A DNA stretch of 64,000 nucleotides from Pseudoclavibacter endophyticus (GCF_008831085.1 NZ_WBJY01000001.1:1116001-1180000); one strand, 5' to 3'. Counted from the first letter of the stretch, positions 18,058 to 27,447 are shown. Notes: generated by a model not told the origin, from the sequence alone. Program-made: numbers and translations.

Positions 18058-19290
18058 ATGCAGACACCGAGCGATCCCTCGATGTCGACCACGCGGGCCC
18101 TCGCGCCCGATCTCGCTCGCGGGCTCATGCTGTTGCTGATCGCCCTCGCGAACGTGCCGTGGTTCCTCTATGGCGAACCCACCGCGCTCACGAGCGCGCA
18201 TCGCATCGACGCCTCTGGCGCGGATACGGTGTGGCAGGCGATCGCGATCGTCGCGATCGATGCGCGCAGTTACCCCCTCTTCGCGTTCCTCTTCGGCTAC
18301 GGCATGTGGCAGCTCTACACGCGACAGCAGCAGCTCGGCCGTGACGAGCCGGCGGCGCGGCGCCTCGTGCTGCTGCGCAACGCCTGGCTGCTCGTCTTCG
18401 GCGCGGTACACGCCACGCTGTTGTGGTACGGGGACATCCTCGGCGCCTACGGGCTGGCCGGGCTCATCGTCGCCTGGCTGTTCATTCGGCGCACCGACCG
18501 CGCCCTGATCGTCTGGGTGATCGCGCTCGCGTCATTGCTTGCGCTCGCGGCCGTGTTCGCATTCGTGGGCGGGCTGCTCATCCCCGCCGAGTACCGCGAC
18601 GTCGCCGAGGGCGGGTACGAGATCCCCGACCTCTCCGGGATCACGCCGTATCTCGCGTCGATCCTTCCGCGTCTGAGCTTCTGGGTCATGGGGGTCTTTG
18701 GCCAGGCCATCTTCTCGCTCGCCGTCCCGATCGCCGTGCTGCTCGCGATCGTGTGCGCACGTCGCCGGATTCTCGAAGACCCGGCACAGCACCGACGACT
18801 TCTCCTTCGCACGGCGGCCATCGGCATCCCGATCGGATGGCTCGGGGGCGTTCCCGCGCTGCTCGTGCACCTCGGGGCGTGGGACGTTCCCTCATGGACC
18901 GCGTCGATGCTGCACACGTTCACGGGCATCTTCGGCGCGCTCGGGTACGTGTCACTCTTCGCGCTGCTCGCGGCGTGGCTCGCCGCGCGCGGGCGGACCG
19001 GGGGGATCACCCGCGGGCTCACGGCGGTCGGCAAGCGGTCGCTCACCTGCTATCTGCTGCAGTCGCTGATCTTCGCCCCATTGCTGTCGGCGTGGGGCCT
19101 CGGGCTCGGCGGCGTGCTCTCCGAGTGGCAGGCCGTGCTCGTTGCGATCGGCGTCTGGCTCGTCACGGTGCTCGTCGCCGTCCTGCTCGACCGCGCCGGC
19201 AGACGAGGGCCGGCGGAGTGGCTGCTGCGTCTGCTCGTCTATCGCGGGCAGCGCGCGAATGCGACGCCCGTGAGTGCCGCTGCGAGCTGA
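18058..19290 (+). CDS. DUF418-family membrane protein
   Basis: A 410-residue polytopic membrane protein. The N-terminal LAPDLARGLMLLLIALANV, the FAFLFGYGMW segment, and the C-terminal part with LTAVGKRSLTCYLLQSLIF are the marks of the DUF418 (YeiB-like) family, which is related to membrane acyltransferases. About ten hydrophobic helices are visible. The start ATG 18058 follows GGAGGAC and a TAGGCT -10 box (18045-18050) seven bases upstream, so the mRNA may be almost leaderless. Molecular role unknown. Confidence 0.85.
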   Translation: MQTPSDPSMSTTRALAPDLARGLMLLLIALANVPWFLYGEPTALTSAHRIDASGADTVWQAIAIVAIDARSYPLFAFLFGYGMWQLYTRQQQLGRDEPAARRLVLLRNAWLLVFGAVHATLLWYGDILGAYGLAGLIVAWLFIRRTDRALIVWVIALASLLALAAVFAFVGGLLIPAEYRDVAEGGYEIPDLSGITPYLASILPRLSFWVMGVFGQAIFSLAVPIAVLLAIVCARRRILEDPAQHRRLLLRTAAIGIPIGWLGGVPALLVHLGAWDVPSWTASMLHTFTGIFGALGYVSLFALLAAWLAARGRTGGITRGLTAVGKRSLTCYLLQSLIFAPLLSAWGLGLGGVLSEWQAVLVAIGVWLVTVLVAVLLDRAGRRGPAEWLLRLLVYRGQRANATPVSAAAS

Positions 19291-19535
19291 CCACTCGATC
19301 CTCGGCCGGCCGGCCGCCCACACCGCCGCGTCGCGCCGAGCACGTCGTTCGCGTGAGCGGGCGGCATCACGTAGAGTGAGCCGTTGAACTTCGGCGAGGG
19401 GCCGGACCGGTGCACCACGCGCCGACGAGCAGCCCGTAATCGACGCGGTGTACGTGCCCACGCGCACGTCTCCTCACGCTCCCGGCGTTCGAGTAGAGAT
19501 GGCAGCGGGCATGACCCGCGAACGAAGGAGAACTC

Positions 19536-20138
19536 ATGGCTGAGAGCCAGAACACCCTCGCGGTCGAGGTGCGGACCGAATTCGGCAAGGGAGCGGCCCG
19601 GCGCGTGCGCAGGGCCGACAAGATCCCCGGCGTCCTGTACGGCCACGGGGGCGAGCCGCGGCACCTGACGCTTCCCGGCCACGAGACGATGCTGCTGATC
19701 CGTCAGTCGAACGCGGTCGTCGAGCTGGCGTTCGAGGGCGAGTCGCACCTCGCGCTGGTGAAGGACGTGCAGCGCGACCCGATCCGACGCCTCATCGAGC
19801 ACGTCGACTTCATCGCCGTGCGCCAGGGCGAGCAAGTCGAGGTCGACGTTCCCGTCCACGTCACGGGCGAGCCGTTCCCCGGCACCGTGGCCCTGCAGGA
19901 GACCACGTCGGTGCTCGTCTCGGCCGAGGCGACGCACATCCCCGAGTCGCTCGATGTCTCCGTCGAGGGGCTCGAAGAGGGCGCGGTCATCCACGCGACC
20001 GATCTCACGCTGCCGAGCGGCGTCAAGCTCATCGACGATGAGAGCAACATCATCATCGTCTCCATCACGGTGCCCCGCGGCGAGGTGGACGACGACGCCG
20101 AGGCCGAGGCCGGCGAGGCGACCGAGGGCGGCGAGTAG
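19536..20138 (+). CDS. rplY: 50S ribosomal protein L25/general stress protein Ctc
   Basis: Two-domain bL25 (CTC type) that binds 5S rRNA. Residues 1-95 form the 5S-binding barrel (TEFGKGAARRVRRADKIPGV, YGHGGEPRHL, VKDVQRDPIRR); residues about 98-190 are the TL5/CTC extension; an acidic Glu/Ala tail ends the 200-residue chain. A clean AAGGAG site precedes ATG 19536. A strong hairpin (20175-20211) follows. It leads the rplY-pth block that is conserved near mfd and eno in many actinobacteria. Confidence 0.96.
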   Translation: MAESQNTLAVEVRTEFGKGAARRVRRADKIPGVLYGHGGEPRHLTLPGHETMLLIRQSNAVVELAFEGESHLALVKDVQRDPIRRLIEHVDFIAVRQGEQVEVDVPVHVTGEPFPGTVALQETTSVLVSAEATHIPESLDVSVEGLEEGAVIHATDLTLPSGVKLIDDESNIIIVSITVPRGEVDDDAEAEAGEATEGGE

Positions 20139-20444
20139 CCGCGAGCCGCTCACGCGAGCGAAGCATCCGCCTCCGATCGGGTGGGCACCGCAGCAGCGGG
20201 CCCGCCCGATCGGCGTCTCCGCGGCAGATCGGGTTCTACGGACGTACGAGCCCCGCCGTCCTGTGCGGGGACGCCCCGGGCCGCCCTCGCGCCCCGCGGT
20301 CGGTCTCGCGACAACCGACGACCGGTCCGCGGCGCATCCTTGTCCCCGCGATCCCGGTACCGTGGTCGCGTGGCAGCCGCGGCGCGAGCGGCCGGCGCGC
20401 GGCCCCGTGCCGTGCGGAACACAGGACCGAATAGAGGAATGAGC
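20139..20444. other. Intergenic region between rplY and pth
   Basis: 306 bp without a gene. It holds the rplY terminator hairpin near its left end and must contain the pth promoter, but no convincing -35/-10 pair is visible. Open frames here show no family and are read as products of high GC. Confidence 0.6.
20175..20211 (+). terminator. Hairpin terminator after rplY
   Basis: GATCGGGTGGGC pairs with GCCCGCCCGATC (12 pairs, one G-U) around a 13-nt loop, starting 36 bp after the rplY stop. No U tract follows, as is usual in high-GC actinobacteria. Confidence 0.7.
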
Positions 20445-21092
20445 ATGGCCGACACGTGGCTCGTGGTCGGACTCGGCAATCCGGGCGACCGATACGCCAA
20501 GACGCGGCACAACGTGGGCCAGATGGTTGCCGACGAACTGGCGGCGCGGTTGCGCGCGACGTTCGGCCGGCACCCGCGTGCGCAGGCGCGCGTCGCCGAG
20601 GGGCGGTCCGTACCGGGCGGCCCCAAGCTCGTGGTCGCGAAGTCGAACGGCTACATGAACACCTCCGGCGGACCGGTCGCGCAACTCGCCGACTACTACG
20701 GGGTCGACAACGAGCGCGTCATCGTCGTGCACGACGAACTCGATCTGCCGTTCGACACCCTGAAGATCAAGCAGGGTGGCGGCCACGGCGGCCACAACGG
20801 CCTGCGCGACATCGTCTCAGCACTCGGCGGCGGCGACTTCGTGCGGGTGCGCGTGGGCATCGGCCGGCCGCCGGGTCGGCAGGACGCGGCCGACTACGTG
20901 CTCAGGGAGTTCGCGCCGCCGGAACGCGAGCACCTCGCGATCCTCGTGCAAGAGGCGGCTGACGCGGTCGAGCTCATCGCTGCTGACGGCGTGCTGGTGG
21001 CGCAGCAGAAGGTGCACGCGCCGTCCGACAGCGCCGCCGCCGGGGGAGCGGCGACTCCTGCGCCGCGCGCCGGTACCAAGGGCCGGGACTGA
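20445..21092 (+). CDS. pth: Peptidyl-tRNA hydrolase
   Basis: Releases peptides from prematurely dropped peptidyl-tRNA. Family marks are VVGLGNPGDRYAKTRHNVG with the catalytic His, SNGYMNTSGGPV, VHDELDLPFDTLKIKQGGG and GHNGLRDI. GAGG lies 7 bp in front of ATG 20445; ATG 20439 is an in-frame alternative. The C-terminal 20 residues are Ala/Gly-rich. Its stop overlaps the dtd start by one base, so the two tRNA quality-control enzymes are co-translated. Confidence 0.96.
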   Translation: MADTWLVVGLGNPGDRYAKTRHNVGQMVADELAARLRATFGRHPRAQARVAEGRSVPGGPKLVVAKSNGYMNTSGGPVAQLADYYGVDNERVIVVHDELDLPFDTLKIKQGGGHGGHNGLRDIVSALGGGDFVRVRVGIGRPPGRQDAADYVLREFAPPEREHLAILVQEAADAVELIAADGVLVAQQKVHAPSDSAAAGGAATPAPRAGTKGRD

Positions 21093-21529
21093 TGCGGCTC
21101 GTGATCACGCGTGTCGCGAGCGCGTCGGTCGAGGTTGACGGCCGCGTCGTCGGGCGAATCGACGAGCCCGGCCTGCTCGTCCTCGCGGGCGTCACCCATG
21201 ACGACACCGAGGTCGACTCCGCGAAGCTGGCGCGCAAGGTGCACGGCCTGCGCATTCTCGACGGCGAGACCTCGTGCGCCGAGACTGGTGCGCCGATCCT
21301 GGTCGTGAGCCAGTTCACGCTGTACGGGGATGCTCGGAAGGGGCGTCGTCCGTCGTGGTCGAAGGCGTCGGGCCGCGAGCACTCCGAGCCGCTCATCGAC
21401 GAGTTCGTCGCGCGCTTGCGGTCGCTCGGCGCGCGCGTCGAGACGGGCGAGTTCGGTGCGATGATGCGCGTCGCATCCGTCAACGAGGGCCCGTTCACGG
21501 TGCTCGTGGATTCGGCCGACCTCGCGTAG
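21092..21529 (+). CDS. dtd: D-aminoacyl-tRNA deacylase
   Basis: Removes D-amino acids mischarged on tRNA. At 145 residues it is full length, with the two active-site motifs of the homodimer: SQFTLYGD and the Gly-cisPro motif NEGPFT. RVASASVEVDGRVVG at the N-terminus is typical. Coupled to pth (one-base overlap). Confidence 0.95.
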   Translation: MRLVITRVASASVEVDGRVVGRIDEPGLLVLAGVTHDDTEVDSAKLARKVHGLRILDGETSCAETGAPILVVSQFTLYGDARKGRRPSWSKASGREHSEPLIDEFVARLRSLGARVETGEFGAMMRVASVNEGPFTVLVDSADLA

Positions 21530-21602
21530 CGTCTCCCGCACCGTCGCCGACAGCCGGACGTGTGAGACTCCGCACCGTCGAGACGGCCAGGAGGGAGCGA
21601 CA

Positions 21603-22259
21603 GTGGCGGAATCTGACGACCGGACGAACGTCGAGGGTGGACCGCGGGCGTGGTTCGCGGCGGCGTCGCAGGGGTACCTCGCCGCCATCTCAGCGATTCG
21701 CCGCGAACAGCTCGATTCGATCGTGCTCGGCGAGTGGACGCTTCGCGATCTGCTCGGCCACACGTCGCGCGCGTATCTGATGATCGAGGCCTACGTGGAT
21801 GCGGCAACCGATGCGCACGGGGATGACGTGACGGTGCAATCCGCAGCCGAGTACTACCGGCTCGTCGTGGCGGCGCCCAGTGCAACGTCCGCGTCGGTCG
21901 CGCAGCGCGGTCGCGATGCGGGCGCCGCGCTCGGCGACGCGCCGGCCGCGGTGACGCAGGCGATCGCCGCGCGGCTGGGACCGATCGTCGACGCGACGGC
22001 TGATGGGCTCGTCGTCACGACGCCGTTCGGAACGATGCGGTTCCTGGACTACCTCGAAACACGCGCGTTCGAGCTCACCGTGCATGGCCTCGACGTCGTC
22101 CGCGCGACCGGTTCAGAGGTGCCGATGCCGCTCGCGGAGGCGTTCCCCGCCGCGCTCGGCCTGCTCGGCGAGATCGCGACCTCGGCGCAGCGCGGCGTCC
22201 TGCTCGCCGCCGCGACGGGGCGTGACCCGTTGCCCGCCGGCTTCGCGATCGTGTCGTAG
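21603..22259 (+). CDS. DinB-fold / mycothiol maleylpyruvate isomerase-like protein
   Basis: A 218-residue protein of the MDMPI N-terminal/DinB four-helix family: GEWTLRDLLGHTSRAY carries the His that usually binds metal, and RAFELTVHGLDVVRATG is the second-half signature with another His. Members use mycothiol or a metal for thiol-transfer or isomerisation chemistry, but most are of unknown function. The family marks an actinobacterial host. GTG 21603 follows AGGGAGCGACA. A related TIGR03086 protein lies at 30209-30814. Confidence 0.75.
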   Translation: MAESDDRTNVEGGPRAWFAAASQGYLAAISAIRREQLDSIVLGEWTLRDLLGHTSRAYLMIEAYVDAATDAHGDDVTVQSAAEYYRLVVAAPSATSASVAQRGRDAGAALGDAPAAVTQAIAARLGPIVDATADGLVVTTPFGTMRFLDYLETRAFELTVHGLDVVRATGSEVPMPLAEAFPAALGLLGEIATSAQRGVLLAAATGRDPLPAGFAIVS

Positions 22260-22285
22260 TGTCCGCCCTGCGGTCGACGCGCGCA

Positions 22286-23458
22286 CTACGCCTCGTCGGC
22301 CGCGTTCCAGAGCCGCCGGTAATAGGCGATGCGGACCGGATCGGGGTCGATGCCGTACGCCTGCCAGAACACCGCCTCGTCGTGATCGGCGTAGTTCCAG
22401 CCGAGCGACATGCTCATCACGGCGAGGTCCGCCCACCTGTCCGCGGTCCCGAGGCGAGCGAGATCGACGTGCGCCAGAAAGCGTCCGTCGTCGCCGAGCA
22501 GGGTGTTCGGGGCACAGGGGTCGCCGTGGCAGACGACGAGGCGATCGACGGGAGGGGCCTCACCGAGCGATTCCCTCGGTGCGCCGACGGATCGCAGGCG
22601 ATGCTGCACGCCCCAGTCGAACGGGCACTCGTCGGGTGGCAGCTCGTGCAGTCTCCGCAGACCCACGCCGAGAGCCCGCATCGCGTCGGCGGGTTCACGT
22701 CTCCATCGCCGGCTCACCGCTGACTCCCCGGGGAGCGCACGGGTCACCAAGACCTCCTGCGCTCTATCCGCCGTGAAGAAGGCGACCACGGGAACCGCAT
22801 GACGACCTTCGAGCCAGTTCAACCGATCGACTTCATCAGCCAGTGACTCCCCGGATCCTTGCGGATTCCACTTGACGTAGTAGTCAACGGGGCCCGCGCC
22901 GCCGCCGGATGCGATCGAGAACGTCAGGCCGCCCGCGGTGTTGCGCCACACGGGTCGTGGCCGCGCCCCGGCCAACCCGGCATCGGCAAGAGACTTCCGG
23001 ACGCCCTCAGGAATTGGTGTCGACGCCGCAGGCGGTCCGGCGAGGGCAGGCGCGCGCACACGCGAGCACGAGGCCGCGAGCATCCGCACCGCGGGAAGGT
23101 CCGGTGCCGCCCAGTCGAGACCGGCGAGATCGCGCGGCCGGCGCCAGTCGAGCCGGTCGTGGTCGGTGCTCTTCACTGGGGGAGGGCCGGTGAGCGTCGC
23201 TTCGTAGCAGGCGAGATCGATGACGACATCGCCGACGGGCGTCACCGAACGGTCGAGGAGGGCGCCGATCGTGATCGCGCAGCCGAGCTCCTCCGAGATC
23301 TCGCGCCGCAGCGCCGCCCGTGGCGCTTCGCCCGGCTCGACCTTGCCGCCCGGGAACTCCCACATCCCCGCTGCCGACCGACCGGGCGCGCGCCGGCAGG
23401 CGAGGACGCGCCCCTCGAGCCAGATCACGGCGGCGACGACGTGCAGTCGGCTGGGCAT
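22286..23458 (-). CDS. Nudix hydrolase fused to aminoglycoside-kinase-like (APH) domain
   Basis: One uninterrupted 390-residue chain. Residues 1-125 are a MutT-type Nudix domain with a perfect Nudix box (G38-x5-E44-x7-RExxEExG to 59), after MPSRLHVVAAVIWLEGRVLA. Residues about 145-390 are a kinase of the APH(3') type: Lys196 in YYVKWNP, catalytic loop HGDPCAPN (Asp313, Asn318), metal-binding VDLARLGTADRWADLA (Asp332) and a C-terminal helix. Nudix domains clean or degrade nucleotide derivatives; APH domains phosphorylate small molecules, including antibiotics. The start ATG 23458 has GGAGG in front, part of a possible RNA hairpin. Whether it confers resistance cannot be told. Confidence 0.87.
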   Translation of the reverse strand: MPSRLHVVAAVIWLEGRVLACRRAPGRSAAGMWEFPGGKVEPGEAPRAALRREISEELGCAITIGALLDRSVTPVGDVVIDLACYEATLTGPPPVKSTDHDRLDWRRPRDLAGLDWAAPDLPAVRMLAASCSRVRAPALAGPPAASTPIPEGVRKSLADAGLAGARPRPVWRNTAGGLTFSIASGGGAGPVDYYVKWNPQGSGESLADEVDRLNWLEGRHAVPVVAFFTADRAQEVLVTRALPGESAVSRRWRREPADAMRALGVGLRRLHELPPDECPFDWGVQHRLRSVGAPRESLGEAPPVDRLVVCHGDPCAPNTLLGDDGRFLAHVDLARLGTADRWADLAVMSMSLGWNYADHDEAVFWQAYGIDPDPVRIAYYRRLWNAADEA

Positions 23459-23463
23459 GCAAC

Positions 23464-23533
23464 CCTCCAGGGTGAGGATGTGGGGTGCGCCCCCCGATGG
23501 TGGCGCCGGTGCCCCGATTCTGCACCCTGGAGG
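23464..23533 (-). promoter_or_regulatory. Possible Shine-Dalgarno-masking leader hairpin of the Nudix-APH gene
   Basis: In the minus-strand transcript CCTCCAGGGTG (23533-23523) is followed 48 nt later by its exact complement CACCCTGGAGG (23474-23464). The second arm contains the GGAGG ribosome site six bases from the ATG. Pairing of the 11-bp arms would hide the ribosome site. The GC-rich 48-nt loop could hold competing structures. Confidence 0.5.
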
Positions 23534-23675
23534 ACCGCCGCAGCGGCCGCAGTAGGGCGGGCCGGCGGGTCGGTTGGCGCGGTTCTCAACGCGGACGGGG
23601 AGTCGTCTCGCGGAACAACGGCCTCGGCGGCCGTCGTGTCCGCCAGGGGCGCACGCGCACCGTCCCGTCACCGCG

Positions 23676-23687
23676 TAAGCTTCCCGG
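23676..23687 (+). promoter_or_regulatory. -10 box TAAGCT placed for leaderless mfd mRNA
   Basis: TAAGCT (23676-23681) lies six bases before the mfd GTG (23688), with no Shine-Dalgarno sequence. No clear -35 box is seen. Confidence 0.45.
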
Positions 23688-26600
23688 GTGACTCTGCACG
23701 GCTTTCTCGGTGCCCTTTCCAGCGTCGAATCGTACGAGCGCGCCACCGACCGGTCCTCGTTCGACGCCGACTTCTCGCTCGGCGACGGCATGCGCGCCCC
23801 GGTGCTCGCGGGGTTGCTTCGCGACCGTGCCGCAGCGACCGGGCGCCCTCCCGTGCTGCTCCTGATCACCGCGTCGAGTCGCGAGGCGGAGCAACTGCAG
23901 GGCGACCTTTCCGCCTTTCTGCCCGCTGCCACGATCGTGGAGTTCCCGGCGTGGGAGACGCTTCCGCACGAGCGCCTGAGCCCGTCGGCCGAAACGACCG
24001 GTCGCCGGCTCGCCGCGTTCCGCGCGCTGGGGGAGTGGAACTCGCGCCGGCGGGCGCTCGACACCGACGCCGAGACGGCCGCGGGGGCGAATGCTCCATT
24101 CATCCTGATCGCGTCGGTCCGCTCCGCGCTGCAGCCCCTCATGCCAGGGCTCGATCAGCCCGATTCCATCGAGCTCGTGCGCGGCAGCCGAGGTCACGAG
24201 CTCACGAAGCTCGCGGAGCGACTCGTCGACCTCGCCTACCACCGCGTCGACATGGTCACCCGCCGCGGCGAGTTCGCCGTGCGCGGCGGCATCCTCGACG
24301 TGTTCCCTCCCGACGCGCATCACGCCGTGCGCGTCGACTTCTTCGGCGACGAGGTCGACGAGCTGCGCGAGTTCCAGGTGGCCGACCAGCGCTCAACCGA
24401 CAGCGAGCTCGAGCGGCTCGTGCTGACGCCCAGCCGCGAGTTGCTGCTGACGCCCGCCGTTCGGCAGCGCGCGCAGGAGATGCTGCACGAGTTCCCGAAC
24501 CTGCAGCAGCTGCTCGCGAAGGTCGCCGAGGGCATTCCCGCCGAGGGCATGGAGTCGCTGGCGCCCGCACTCGTCGAGCGCCTCGTGCCCATCACCGACT
24601 ATCTGCCGGACGATGCAGCAATCGCGGTGGTCGCGCCCGAGCGCGTCAACACGCGCGCAGCCAACCTCGCCGAGACGAACCACGAGTTCCTCGAGGCGGC
24701 CTGGACCGCGGCCGTCGCGGGTGCCCAGGCGCCGATCGATCTCGGGGCGGGCAACTATCTCACGATCGACGAGCTGCGAGCAACGAAGGGCGACCGGCCG
24801 TGGTGGACCCTGTCGCCGTTCCAGACGCTGGAGCTCGATGACCCGGATGCTCCCGGGGGCGGGGCCGATGACGCGCCTCGTGAGGAGGCCGGGCCTCGGG
24901 GCGCGGAAGCCGGGCGAGGGTCGCTCCGAGTCGCCGGCAAGGCCGTGCCGAGCTTCGCCGGCAACTCGGAAGGAGCATCCAGGCACGTCGCCACGCTCGC
25001 GCGCGAGGGATGGCGCGTGGTCGTAACGAGCGCGGGCAAGGGAATGCTCGAACGGGCGGCACAGGTGCTCGGCGAGCTCGAGATCGCGGCGCGGCCCGTC
25101 GACGAGCTGCCCGTCGAGCTCGAGCCCGGCGTCGTCTACCTCACGCAATCGGTGCTGTCGAGCGGCGTCGAGCATCCCGATGCGAAGCTCGCGCTCATCA
25201 CCGAGACCGACTTCTATGGGCGGGCGGCTGCCGTCGACGCGCGCACGCCGACGAAGCTCGCGCGACGCCGAACTGGCTCGGTCGTCGATCCCCTCCAGCT
25301 CAAAGCGGGCGATTACGTGGTGCACGAGACGCACGGCATCGGCCGGTTCCTCGAGCTGCGTTCCCGCGAGGTGAAGTCGTCGCACCGCTCCCGGCCGGCG
25401 ACCCGGCGCGAGTACCTCGTCATCGAGTACGCGCCCTCGAAACGGGGCGGCGCGAACGACAAGCTCTTCGTTCCGACCGACCAGCTCGACCAGCTCAGCC
25501 GCTACGTGGGCGGTGAGAGCCCTGCCCTGTCGAAGATGGGCGGAAGCGATTGGGCGGCCGCCAAGGGGAAGGCGCGCAAGGCGGTGCGCGACATCGCGAT
25601 CGAGCTCGTGAAGCTCTACAGCGCTCGTATCGCGGCGAAGGGGTACGCGTTCGGCCCCGACACGCCCTGGCAGCACGAGCTCGAGGACGCGTTCCCCTAC
25701 ATGGAGACGCCCGATCAGCTGCAGACCATCGAAGAGGTCAAGCGCGACATGGAGCGGCCGATTCCGATGGACCGTCTCGTCTCGGGCGACGTCGGATTCG
25801 GGAAGACGGAGATCGCCGTGCGCGCCGCGTTCAAGGCGGTGCAGGACAGCAAGCAGGTGGTCGTGCTCGTTCCCACGACCCTGCTCGTGCGGCAGCACCT
25901 CGACACGTTCCAGTCGCGCATGGCGGGATTCCCCGTGTCGATCCGGCCGCTCAGCCGATTCCAGACGAAGAAGGAGGCCGACGAGACGATCCGCGGTCTC
26001 GCCGACGGGTCCGTCGACATCGTGATCGGTACGCACCGGATCCTCGCCGAGAACATCCGGTACAAGGACGTGGGCCTCATCGTGATCGACGAAGAGCAGC
26101 GCTTCGGGGTCGAGCACAAGGACGCGCTGAAGAAGCTCAAGACGAACGTCGACGTGTTGGCCATGAGCGCCACGCCGATTCCGCGCACGCTCGAGATGGC
26201 GGTCACGGGCATCCGTGAGATGTCGACGCTCGCGACGCCACCGGAGGAACGACACCCCATCCTCACCTTCGTCGGCCCTCGTTCCGAGAGGCAGATCGCG
26301 GCGGCCGTGCGCCGCGAGCTGCTGCGCGAGGGCCAAGTGTTCTTCGTGCACAACCGGGTGTCGTCGATCAACCGCGTCGCTGCCGAGCTCGCCGAGCTCG
26401 TGCCGGAGGCGCGAGTCGCCGTTGCGCACGGCAAGCTGTCGGAGTCACGGCTCGAGCAGGTCATCGTCGACTTCTGGGAGCGCAAGTTCGACGTGCTCGT
26501 CACGACGACGATCGTCGAGACGGGGCTCGACATCGCCAACGCGAACACGCTCATCATCGACGACGCGCAGCGATACGGGCTCTCGCAGCTGCACCAGCTC

Positions 26601-27431
26601 CGGGGCCGGGTGGGCCGCGGTCGCGAGCGCGCCTATGCGTACTTCCTCTACGACGACTCGAAGCCGTTGACCGAGACGGCGCAGGATCGCCTCGAGACGA
26701 TCGCCGCCAACAACGAGCTCGGCTCTGGCATGCAGGTCGCGATGAAGGACCTTGAGATCCGCGGCGCCGGCAACATGCTCGGCGGCGAGCAGTCCGGGCA
26801 CATCGCGGGCGTCGGGTTCGACCTGTACCTGCGCATGATCGGCGAGGCCGTCGGGCACTTTCGGGGCGATGTCGCCGAGGGGCAGACCGAGCTGCGGCTC
26901 GAGCTGCCGGTGGATGCCAGGGTTCCGGAAGACTACGTCTCGAGCGAGCGCCTGCGGCTCGAGGCCTACCAGAAGCTGTCGAGCGCGGCGTCGCCGAACG
27001 CCCGTCCCGGGGCGATCGATCTCGTGCTCGAGGAGCTCGTCGACCGGTATGGCGAGCCGCCGGAGCCAGTGCGGATGCTCATCGAGGTGTCGCGGCTGCG
27101 GCGCCTGGCCGTCAAGGCCGGGCTCGGGGAGCTCGTCGTCTTCGGCAAGACGCTGAAGTTCTCGCCGGTCGAGCTGACGGACTCGCGGCAATTGCGGCTG
27201 CAGCGCATGTACTCGGGCTCGAAGCTCATCGAGGCATCGAAGTCGCTCGCGATCCCGATGCTCGAGGGCCGCGCTGGGCTGCCGGCGAGCGACACCGAGC
27301 TGATCGCGTGGGTGCGCGGCATCCTCGAGGCCATCTTCGACGTCACGGACGAAGAGCCGGCGGAGGACGACGCCGGGACCGAAGCCACTGCGCCGGCCGG
27401 AGCGCCCGCGGACACCCCGACCGACGCGTAG
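23688..27431 (+). CDS. mfd: Transcription-repair coupling factor
   Basis: Removes RNA polymerase stalled at DNA lesions and recruits UvrA. The 1247 residues hold the UvrB-like N-terminal module, the RNA-polymerase-interacting domain (GDYVVHETHGIGRFLEL, about 540-557), and a RecG-like translocase with Walker A (GDVGFGKTEIAV), Walker B DEEQRFG, SATPIPRTLEM, and motif VI in ALTTTIVETGLDI-like sequence and QLRGRVGRG, then the C-terminal TRCF domain. A low-complexity Gly/Ala/Glu stretch (about 385-410) joins two domains. The start is GTG 23688, probably leaderless. It converges on the SRPBCC gene with 16 bp between. Confidence 0.97.
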   Translation: MTLHGFLGALSSVESYERATDRSSFDADFSLGDGMRAPVLAGLLRDRAAATGRPPVLLLITASSREAEQLQGDLSAFLPAATIVEFPAWETLPHERLSPSAETTGRRLAAFRALGEWNSRRRALDTDAETAAGANAPFILIASVRSALQPLMPGLDQPDSIELVRGSRGHELTKLAERLVDLAYHRVDMVTRRGEFAVRGGILDVFPPDAHHAVRVDFFGDEVDELREFQVADQRSTDSELERLVLTPSRELLLTPAVRQRAQEMLHEFPNLQQLLAKVAEGIPAEGMESLAPALVERLVPITDYLPDDAAIAVVAPERVNTRAANLAETNHEFLEAAWTAAVAGAQAPIDLGAGNYLTIDELRATKGDRPWWTLSPFQTLELDDPDAPGGGADDAPREEAGPRGAEAGRGSLRVAGKAVPSFAGNSEGASRHVATLAREGWRVVVTSAGKGMLERAAQVLGELEIAARPVDELPVELEPGVVYLTQSVLSSGVEHPDAKLALITETDFYGRAAAVDARTPTKLARRRTGSVVDPLQLKAGDYVVHETHGIGRFLELRSREVKSSHRSRPATRREYLVIEYAPSKRGGANDKLFVPTDQLDQLSRYVGGESPALSKMGGSDWAAAKGKARKAVRDIAIELVKLYSARIAAKGYAFGPDTPWQHELEDAFPYMETPDQLQTIEEVKRDMERPIPMDRLVSGDVGFGKTEIAVRAAFKAVQDSKQVVVLVPTTLLVRQHLDTFQSRMAGFPVSIRPLSRFQTKKEADETIRGLADGSVDIVIGTHRILAENIRYKDVGLIVIDEEQRFGVEHKDALKKLKTNVDVLAMSATPIPRTLEMAVTGIREMSTLATPPEERHPILTFVGPRSERQIAAAVRRELLREGQVFFVHNRVSSINRVAAELAELVPEARVAVAHGKLSESRLEQVIVDFWERKFDVLVTTTIVETGLDIANANTLIIDDAQRYGLSQLHQLRGRVGRGRERAYAYFLYDDSKPLTETAQDRLETIAANNELGSGMQVAMKDLEIRGAGNMLGGEQSGHIAGVGFDLYLRMIGEAVGHFRGDVAEGQTELRLELPVDARVPEDYVSSERLRLEAYQKLSSAASPNARPGAIDLVLEELVDRYGEPPEPVRMLIEVSRLRRLAVKAGLGELVVFGKTLKFSPVELTDSRQLRLQRMYSGSKLIEASKSLAIPMLEGRAGLPASDTELIAWVRGILEAIFDVTDEEPAEDDAGTEATAPAGAPADTPTDA

Positions 27432-27447
27432 GCGACGGACGACCCGG

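Noticed and set aside
10207-18411. Several long frames on the opposite strand of confirmed genes (for example against the TPP enzyme, and against 16846-17898)
   Set aside because: They arise from third-position GC bias, show Arg/Asp/His-rich nonsense sequence and match no family.
22286-23458. Calling the kinase domain an aminoglycoside resistance gene
   Set aside because: The catalytic residues fit APH, but the fusion and divergence from known resistance enzymes give no evidence for a drug substrate.
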